Under the pieces are notes generated by a model. The model made no database searches. It was not told the DNA's origin and saw nothing but the letters and a program-made list of their open reading frames with translations. Below, one piece after another: positions 56,745 to 64,000 of a stretch of 64,000 bases of DNA. Position 1 is the first letter of the stretch, and the number at the start of each line of letters is the position of its first letter. A program made the position numbers and the translations under genes. This DNA comes from Phlebotomus papatasi (Eukaryota > Arthropoda > Insecta > Diptera > Psychodidae), in contig NC_077225.1 of assembly GCF_024763615.1 (NCBI RefSeq), positions 1,798,001-1,862,000 on the forward strand, read 5' to 3'.

Positions 56745-56800
56745 GAAATTCAAGAAAGCGCGGGTAAACGGCAGGAGTAACTATGGCTCTCCCAAATGCA

Positions 56801-56845
<45 letters not shown>

Positions 56846-56847
56846 TA

Positions 56848-56899
<52 letters not shown>

Positions 56900-57100
56900 T
56901 CATTAGCGGGAAAAGAATACCCTGTTGAACTCTAATTAGGCACAGTAAAGAGATTTTCAAGGACCATCAACAAACAATCAATTCAGAACTGACACAGACC
57001 AGGGGAATCCGACTGTCTAATGAAAATAAAGCATTAGGATGAATCTAACGGATGTCGACACAATGTGATTTATGACCAGGGCTTTAAATGTTAATGTGAG
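56745..57100 (+). pseudogene. 28S rRNA fragment, tandem copy 1
   Basis: The text follows the insect 28S rRNA around the R2/R1 target: AAGCGCGGGTAAACGGC, CATCGTCATCTAATTAGTGA, CGCGCATGAATGGATTAACG, CTATCTAGCGAAACCACAGC, GGAACGGGCTTGGAATCATT. It then shifts to a more 5' portion of 28S (GGGGAATCCGACTGTCTAAT, CAATGTGATTT). Where intact 28S has CTCTCTTAAGGTAGCCAAATGC this copy has CTCTCCCAAATGC, a 9-base deletion over the R2 cleavage site. It is clearly a non-functional fragment. Confidence 0.92.
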
Positions 57101-57464
57101 GAAATTCAAGAAAGCCCGGGTAAATGGTGGGTGTATACTATGACTCTCTTAATAGCCAAATGCATCGTCATCTAATTAGTGACACGGATGAATGGATTAA
57201 AGAGATTCCTACTGTCCATATCTACCATCTAGCGAAACCACAGCAAAGGGAACGGGCTTGGAATCATTTGCGTTGAAATAAACCCTTGCTAAACTTCAAC
57301 TTAGCACTGCAGAGAACTCTTCAACGATAATTAACAGATAATCAATTTAGAACTGGCACGGGCCAGGGGAATCCGATTGTCTAATTAAAACAAAGCATTG
57401 TAATGGCTCTAACGGGTGTTGACACAATGTGATTTCTGCTCAGTGTTTTGAATGTCAATGTAAA
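57101..57464 (+). pseudogene. 28S rRNA fragment, tandem copy 2
   Basis: This is the same unit as copy 1 at a 356-bp offset. At the R2 site it reads CTCTTAATAGCCAAATGC, so the two G of TTAAGG are missing. Other changes are scattered substitutions such as GTGACACGGATG. Confidence 0.92.
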
Positions 57465-57480
57465 GAATTTCAAGAAAGCT

Positions 57481-57515
<35 letters not shown>

Positions 57516-57527
57516 TAGTCAAATGCA

Positions 57528-57560
<33 letters not shown>

Positions 57561-57615
57561 CAACGAGATTCCTACTGCCCCTATCTACCATCTAGCAAAG
57601 CCACAGCTAAGGCAC
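57465..57615 (+). pseudogene. 28S rRNA fragment, tandem copy 3 (partial)
   Basis: This is at a 364-bp offset from copy 2 and truncated after the CTAGC(A)AA(G)CCACAG block. At the R2 site it reads CTCTTAATAGTCAAATGC, sharing the GG deletion with copy 2 plus one substitution. Confidence 0.9.
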
Positions 57616-57789
57616 TAACTTGCATTCATGTGCTCTATCAGGTGCACTCAAGAAACACTCTTTGTGCCACCGAGTATGAGATAAGGTAATGCGGTAATCG
57701 AGAATTTGCGTAAGAATGTTATTGAATATGCGTAAATTAACGAAATACGGTGAGGCTACGTTTATCTCTAATGTGATTCTGCCTTAAGA

Positions 57790-58318
57790 TTGCGCTTAAA
57801 CACACGCACAGTTCAATCATAAAACGGTTTTATGATTGAGCTAAGCTTGTTTTTAAGCGGAATCTGATCCGTTTTATGATAAGACTGCGCGTGTTTTTAA
57901 GCGCAGTCTTAACTGATTTATGATTGGGCTATGTGTGTTTTTAAGCGCAGTCTTGACCGTTTTATGATTGGGCTGTGTGTGTTTTTATGCTCAATCTTAA
58001 TCTTTTTTGATTGGGCTATGCGTGTTTTTAAGTGCAATATTAACCTTTTTAATTGGGCTGTGCGTATTTTCAAGCGCAGTCTTAATCTTTTTTTATTGAG
58101 CTGTGCGTGTTTATAAGCGCAATTTTAGCCGTTTTATGATTCAGCTGTGCGTGTTTATGAGCGCAATCTGAACCGTTTTATGACTTTTCTGTGAGTGTTT
58201 TTAAGCGAATTTTTAAGCGTTTTATGATTGAGGTTCGCATTTTTCAACATAATTTTTATCGTTTTATGATTGAGCCATTCGGGTTTTCAACGGAATTTTA
58301 ACCATTTTTTGTTTGAGC
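57790..58318. repeat. Minisatellite, 43-45 bp unit, first copy inverted
   Basis: Units containing GTTTTATGATTGGGCT and GTGTTTTTAAGCGCAGTCTT recur about every 44 bp (for example 57,827, 57,871, 57,914, 57,959), about eleven copies. The leftmost copy (57,790-57,826) is in the opposite orientation. Diverged copies of the same unit continue at 59,190-59,380. Confidence 0.85.
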
Positions 58319-59189
58319 TAGAGTAAAGTAAGCTAATTCAAAACCCGCTCTAAATAGAAATTTTTCTCTTTTCCAAGTGGAAACGTCATTGTTTTCATGA
58401 TAAATACAGTACTAAATTATTATTTATATATTTGCTATACCTCAGTTTTATTATTTAGTTAATTTTGCTCTAAACAAAACGAAAATCCATTTATATTCAC
58501 CAATTATAATTTCTTAATTTTTCAGAAAAAGTAAAAGTGTACCTTTCCACCAATTAATTTTTCATCAATCGACCATGTTTTCCAATGAAAAACACTGATA
58601 TGACTTGTTAATTCGTTTTATTTAACATTTATGTCATATTTCCGGCTAATTTTAGTTAAATTAAGTGTTAATCTTTATTGTTAACAGTACGTGAAGCTTT
58701 GAAATGAAATAATTACATATTTCGTGAACAAAAAGGCTTTTTTTCTGAAGTGTCTGCAAATACTTCAAAAGGAAACCCCGGAAATATGATTTTTTTGGAG
58801 AAATTTTCTTATTGCTTTAGATGGAAAAAAGAAAATACCAGGAATAAGTACAAATCCTGCACTTAAGAGCAACTCAACAAGGTTTGGAAAGCTTTTCATC
58901 GCGGTTTAACTGACACTGATTGTCTCCAATTAGAAACTTTCCCTTGTCTCCATTTGGATTAATTTGTTTCCAATAGAAGCATTTTACACTCGCGTATTTT
59001 TAGTGTCTTTAAGTAGTTTTCAAATTATATCTAAAGAATTTTCACTAAACAGTAACATTCTAGAAGAGTCAATGAATGTAAGAAGAATGTGAGAATGTAA
59101 TTCTCTTCAGAAAAAATATTAACTTAATGTGTTCAATCTGTTGTCGAAGTTAAAGCGTCTGAAAATGGTTTTGAATTAGGACATTTACC
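58319..59189. other. AT-rich, no gene; separates two parts of the 44-bp array
   Basis: No ORF, RNA gene or internal repeat was recognised. Because the 44-bp unit occurs on both sides, this stretch may be an insertion into the array. Confidence 0.5.
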
Positions 59190-59380
59190 CTATGCGAGTT
59201 TTTAAGCGCAATCTAAATCTTTTTATGATTCATCTGTGCGTGTTTTTAGCACGATCGTATGTGTTTTATGATTAAGCTATGCATGTTTTCAGTACAATCT
59301 TAAACGTTTTATGATTAGACCCTGTGTGTTTTCAGCGTAATTTTAAGTATTTTATGAATCAGGTGTATGTATTTTCAGCA
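59190..59380. repeat. Continuation of the 44-bp minisatellite, about four diverged copies
   Basis: It shows TTTTTAAGCGCAATCT, TTTTATGATTCATCTGTGCG, GTTTTATGATTAAGCTATGC and GTTTTATGATTAGACC, the same unit as 57,790-58,318. Confidence 0.8.
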
Positions 59381-60040
59381 GATTGCAATAAAATCATTGC
59401 TGGAATTTTACATCATCTTTTCAAACCAAAATTAAAATAATACATTAAAATGTGCATATCGGAAAACTCTATTGATAGTTTTTGTTACAGTAGTAAAAAA
59501 GAAAAAAAAATGTAAATGAGAGTGTAAAAATCTTTAAAATATTTTTTTTTGAACCCTATATTTCGCAGAAACCCTGCAAAATAATTATAACTCCAAAAAG
59601 ATATTTTATGCCGTGTCTAGGAAAAAAGTTTGAGAAAACGTGAAACAAAACAATCGTTGGTTTAAAGTATAAAAAATTTAAATAATATGCAAACTTAAGA
59701 TTTCTCTCTGTGAACCTATATCTGAACGCACGATCTTTTTGGCAAAAAGAAAAGTATATGTAATATAGCATTTTTGTGTATACTTTAACATTAAATATCT
59801 AAAGCTACGAATGGTATCCCTCGACAGAAATGAGATGGATTGTCCCCAAATGAAATTGTAAATCTTAATAAAAGTTGTATTCCTTTTGTAACTATTATGT
59901 CGGTTTTTATGCAAGCTTGATAGAAATGTTTAAAAAAGGAATAGAATTTATTTATAACTTGTTTTTTTTTTAATTTTATTGCTCAAACTCAAAGAAAGAG
60001 CGCTTATTTATAATCAACTTTTTTTCAACTTGTCACCGTC
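59381..60040. other. AT-rich, no gene
   Basis: Only short, low-complexity ORFs. Nothing can be supported. Confidence 0.5.
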
Positions 60041-60044
60041 TTAA

Positions 60045-61612
60045 GGTGTCTACACATTATAAGAAATTTCTATCAAAAATGAGCTTCAAGAAGTGTTCTT
60101 CAAGAAAATTGCCTACACATTGGTGAGAATTTTTGACAAAAAGATGGATTTTTGAAGAAAATTTGTCTAATGTGTAGACAAATTTCTTCAAAAATCATAT
60201 CCAATTGAAGGTAATTTCCATCAAGAATTCTTGAAAGAAATTACCCGCTACATATTGGAATAAAATTCATCAAAGTCATTCTTGACAGAATTCTTGACGG
60301 AAACCATCACGATTCAAGATTGTTTTTCACGAAAATTTGTTATTTTCTGCTGGAAAAAGTGAGAAAAACGTTTGGTGAAGTTCCTTGGGATAGTATTTAG
60401 TGAATTTGTGAAGAAAATCTTCTAAATATGCAAGGGAATAGTGTTTTTCTGGAGATGTCGTTCCTGATGGAATCCAACCCATCAGGAGCATGGACGTAAG
60501 TGCTCCGGCTGATCAAAAGATTCAGGATTCTATTTATCAGCTCTTGGCAAAAACCTTAGGACTGAAAATCAAAGAGCAGTGGCAGATCGCTTGAGGAGTT
60601 CAAAATAAATATAGGAGGACATGGAAGCAACACGGAGAAAGTACTGGAGTGGTTGAAATTATCAAATTTCATGCATCAACAGTGGATCACATTCAACTCT
60701 ACAAAGCTTTTCTTTGGTGTTCATTGTAGTTCTTTTTAGAAAATTGAATTATAAAAAATAATATATATATATATTTTTTGGATTTTGTTATCTATTGATT
60801 TAATAAAAAACTTTTTTTTTAAGGATTTTACTTTAGATTTTTTTTTATTTCTCATAACCTTTTCATGCACTACTACTCAAACTGGGAGTCCCACGGAGGA
60901 ATCGAAGGCCTGTGGCTATCCAGTTCTGGTGTTCTCGAAAGGAAGCAATCCCCCATAGTTCCTAGTGGTTGAGAAAGTGAATGATATAAAAAATCATTCT
61001 GATGTTCTTCTGGGGGTTCAAGTGATGGCTTCTGGTAGCTCCGGACAGCTCTCGCTTGCACTGAGATCTCCTCGGTGGCTCTGGTTAGCTCTTGTTTTAA
61101 TTGGTAACCAAGGCATATACAGATTCCAAAGTGCCCGTAAATTTTCTCCTTTCCATCCATCTTGCAATCCATGGAGTACGAGGCCACTTTACTGTGGAAC
61201 ACCTCAAGAACACACAGATGGATTAACTTCCGGCAATTTCTAGAGGAAAATCACAGGAAATGTTCCTTCAAAGGCTGGGTTGGATTCCACCAGGAACGAC
61301 ATCTCCAGAAAAACACTATTCCCTTGCATATTTAGAAGATTTTCTTCACAAATTCACTAAATACTATCCCAAGGAACTTCACCAAACGTTTTTCTCACTT
61401 TTTCCAGCGATGAAACAACAAATTTTCGTGAAAAACAGTCAGAAGAGCAAAAGACTTGGAAATGATGGCAATCTGTCAAAAAATTTTTGATGGAAAATAA
61501 AAAATCCAATGTGGAGGCATGTTTCTTCAAGAATTCCTTCAAAAATATGAATTTTTCTTTGAAAAATTCTTGAAATAATTCTTGATGAAATCAGCTCCAA
61601 TGTGTAGACACC
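60045..61612. mobile_element. Fold-back DNA transposon with TTAA-type flank (piggyBac-like, non-autonomous)
   Basis: The termini GGTGTCTACACATT and AATGTGTAGACACC are perfect inverse copies. TTAA (60,041-60,044) lies on the left and TTTA (61,613-61,616) on the right, a near-TTAA duplication. The inverted arms reach inward to about 60,480 and from about 61,275 (for example GGAGATGTCGTTCCTGATGG against CCACCAGGAACGACATCTCC). Subterminal CTACACATTGG copies recur. The 0.8-kb loop holds a minus-strand ORF (60,873-61,202) that I do not recognise, and no transposase. Confidence 0.75.
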
Positions 61613-61659
61613 TTTACAGAAAAAACCGTGAAAGATAACAACTTTCTCTGTAGGGTGAT

Positions 61660-63430
61660 CCTCTATATTTAAAAAAAAAACAATATCTCCAGAAGATTTT
61701 TTTCATTTTCTGCCCACACCCCTCCAACCCTTCCAAAACCACGTTTTTCTTTTATTTTTGGACGTGTTTTGGAGGTGGTCCAGATGAACATTTCGTCCAC
61801 ATCAAAATTGCTATCTTGGATTTTGAAGGTCAAAAGTCAAGGTTATGGAGGGCCTATTTTTCAACCGATTTGGTTAAATTAGAATTATTTGGAAAAATCT
61901 TGTGATTTCCAACGCGATTGCGTCGTTTGCAATCGGTCATGAACCGCTTAAGTACCCGTGAATTACCTATATTTTTGTAATATTCATTTTTTTTTTGTCC
62001 GTAGATTTCGGAGGACCCCACCCCCATAAGTCAACCCAAGGATCATTATTATGATTTTTTCCCTCTAACCCCTCAAAAACCATGTTTTTTGTTTTTCTCG
62101 AAAACAGCTCATACGATTTCTTTTAGTTTTGAATATATTTTGAAGGTGGCCCAGGTGAACATTTCATTCAAACATGCTTATGACCTAAAACAATCACCAT
62201 CTCGAATTTCCGAACAAACTTTAACTGGACTGGAAATCAGTATACCGAATCGATTGAATTTCCGTGAAACACCTATTTTTCCCATATTTTTGTTTGTTGT
62301 TTGTCTATATGTTAGGAACTTACGCCAGAACGTTCTTAAATGATCATTTATTTATCAATTTTTGATAATAAAATGCTTTTGTGGTTCTCAGTTTTCCGGT
62401 AAGATGATTCATTACTAAAAGGGGTGACAAAACGTCCGAGGCTTTGCGAGCTGCTCGAACTCCCGAGAAAGACCTCTGCCCTATATTATTTTTCAGAAAT
62501 TTTTTCTGTTGCATATAAAATTATTACCGAATTTAATTTGTTTAATAATTCACCACAAACCATCTTGAAGTTAAAAATTGTTCAAGAAGAGGGTTGTAAA
62601 AACATCATCAACATTTTAATTAATTAATCGACCACATCGGATGAAAATGAGGCTTTTGACCTTCAATAATTCAATATGGCGATTTTTCCGGTGATAGGTG
62701 TCTAAGGACGAAATGTTCAGCTGGACTACCTCCAAAACATTTCCAAAAATGAACGAAATTGCCAGGGCCAAGTTTTTGCAAAGTTAGAAAAACCTCATTT
62801 CTGACCTATTTTTGGGGTATAGGAAACGCATGAAAGAGGAAGTGAAAAACTAATGAGGTTGGATTTGAGATTATGTCATTTGAGGAAAGGTCACCGAAGA
62901 CCAGAAGTCGATATCTCTTACCGTTTGAATTTTACATGGGTCAAAAACCAGAAAAAGTGCGAAAACAGTATTTCTAAAATTAAGCTATTACCGTTACTTT
63001 CCCGATCCATGACCGATTGTGACCGATGCAGTCGGGTTCAGAATTAAAAGAACTTTCAAAAATGTCCAAATTTAACAAAATCCCTTAAAAAGTTAGGCCC
63101 TCCAGGGTGGATGACCTTTGACCTTGAATAATTCAAGATGAAGATTTTTCCAGTGATAGGTGTTGAAGGACAAAATGTTCGGTCGGACTACGTATCCAAA
63201 AAAGAACGAAGTCGCCAGGGTCAGGTTTGTGCAAATTAAAAAAAAAAACATGTTTTTGGTGGGGTTAGAAGGGCTGGGGGGGGGGTAATTCAGTTAGGTT
63301 ATTCAGATACAGAATGTTGACTTGTGGGGGCGGAGGTCACTGAAAACCGGAATTCAGTATCTGTTACCGTTTGGCAGCCAGGATGGTGAGAAGTTGAAAA
63401 AATAACACGATTCCTAAAACTGTTCTCTCT
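61660..63430. repeat. Dispersed repeat family, at least two adjacent copies
   Basis: Phrases recur within this stretch and with 1-240 and 50,590-51,104: 'ggaggtggtccagatgaacatttcgtcc', 'tttgaaggtggcccaggtgaacatttcat', 'gaccgat.cagtcgggttc', 'gaccttgaataattcaa', 'cttaccgtttg'. There is no coding potential. A polyG run lies at about 63,277-63,286. Confidence 0.65.
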
Positions 63431-64000
63431 TGGAGTTCGGGAAGTAAAAATTGATTGAAATTATAAATAGATTGAAAAACAAAACCAATAGAAATACTAA
63501 AATAACACTCATTACGAAAAGTTTATAAATCTAATACGACAAAATCCTAAGCGGAAGCTAGAAACATGTTTAAACAAATTAAACATCTATTTTGCAGACC
63601 AATCTGGAAAATTTTCAAGATATAAAGAAGCCAATTTTTGAAAACAAAGAGGCATGATATAAAATTTTGGAATGAGAGATTTTTAAAGCTTATCATATGA
63701 AGATAGGTTGCAGTAAAGGTAGGTTATCAAACCGTAGAATAACAATGGCAATTATTACAAAAAAGCACAATAGATAAAACTTAAAACAAAAGTCATAGGT
63801 TATAAAAAAATTTTGATTAATAATTGAAATGTTTGAAATAAAATAATTTAATTATAATTGTCTCAAAATCCAAGAAGATCACGAATTGCTTAAAAAATAT
63901 TCCAAATTAACCGATATGGAAAACAAATTTTAAAAATTTTGATATTATTCTTGTATTATCTTTACAAAAAAATCGCTTTGCTTTCAGAGAGGTCAGTTCT
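63431..64000. other. AT-rich, no gene
   Basis: No ORF of note, no repeat or RNA gene recognised. Confidence 0.5.

Noticed and set aside
56471..56767. 98-codon repetitive ORF
   Set aside because: It is the 51-bp minisatellite read in a frame that stays open because 51 is divisible by three.
56745..57615. Functional rDNA unit
   Set aside because: Only a few hundred bases of 28S are present, tandemly repeated, with deletions and no flanking rRNA sequence.

Overview
The window looks like AT-rich insect intergenic DNA, probably heterochromatin, built almost entirely of nested transposable elements and tandem repeats. No ordinary single-copy host gene is recognised. The arthropod call rests on the element mix (errantivirus-like Ty3/gypsy with env, two BEL/Pao elements, an R2-clade element, an I-clade element, a Helitron) and on 28S rRNA fragments that match the insect form of that region.

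Layout. 1-2.2 kb: a dispersed-repeat fragment, a putative minus-strand gypsy LTR with an Arg-tRNA-type primer site, and a small membrane-protein ORF. 2.2-19.5 kb: a plus-strand gypsy element with gag, pol and a fusion-protein-like env. It is interrupted by a 5'-truncated R2-clade element (about 3.98-6.40 kb, minus) and by a complete BEL element (8,881-15,857, target duplication GTGCA). Its 3' LTR is missing. 19.5-22.7 kb: degenerate non-coding repeats and a TA-flanked DNA-transposon remnant carrying a palindromic MITE. 22,737-28,845 (minus): a full-length I-clade retrotransposon with a TAA-type tail and a 12-bp target duplication. A 408-bp palindrome sits exactly between its two ORFs. 29.0-40.96 kb (plus): the front half of a Helitron-type element whose coding region holds a herpesvirus-tegument-like cysteine protease domain, a Lys/Arg/Glu repeat, a DUF6570-like region, two tandem Ulp1-like protease domains and the start of the Rep domain. 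A second BEL element (32,175-38,977, target duplication CAAAC) splits this coding region in frame. A 500-N gap cuts off the rest of the Rep/helicase.

41.46-47.37 kb: a satellite of about 49 monomers of 121 bp, each with hairpins, organised into higher-order blocks of about 2.4 kb. 47.37-55.63 kb: a giant fold-back element with arms of about 3 kb, each arm containing an array of 155-bp repeats. 56.0-59.4 kb: several minisatellites, and three tandem 28S rRNA fragments with small deletions exactly at the R2 cleavage site. 60.05-61.61 kb: a TTAA-type fold-back transposon. 61.6-63.4 kb: further copies of the dispersed repeat found at the left end.

The most notable system is the protease-rich Helitron: one C76-like deubiquitinase-type domain plus a tandem Ulp1 pair in which one copy has Cys replaced by Trp. 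Next is the pairing of an R2-clade element outside rDNA with 28S fragments damaged at the R2 site. All coding elements carry stops, frameshifts or insertions, so none looks autonomous as assembled, although the two BEL insertions look young from their LTRs.
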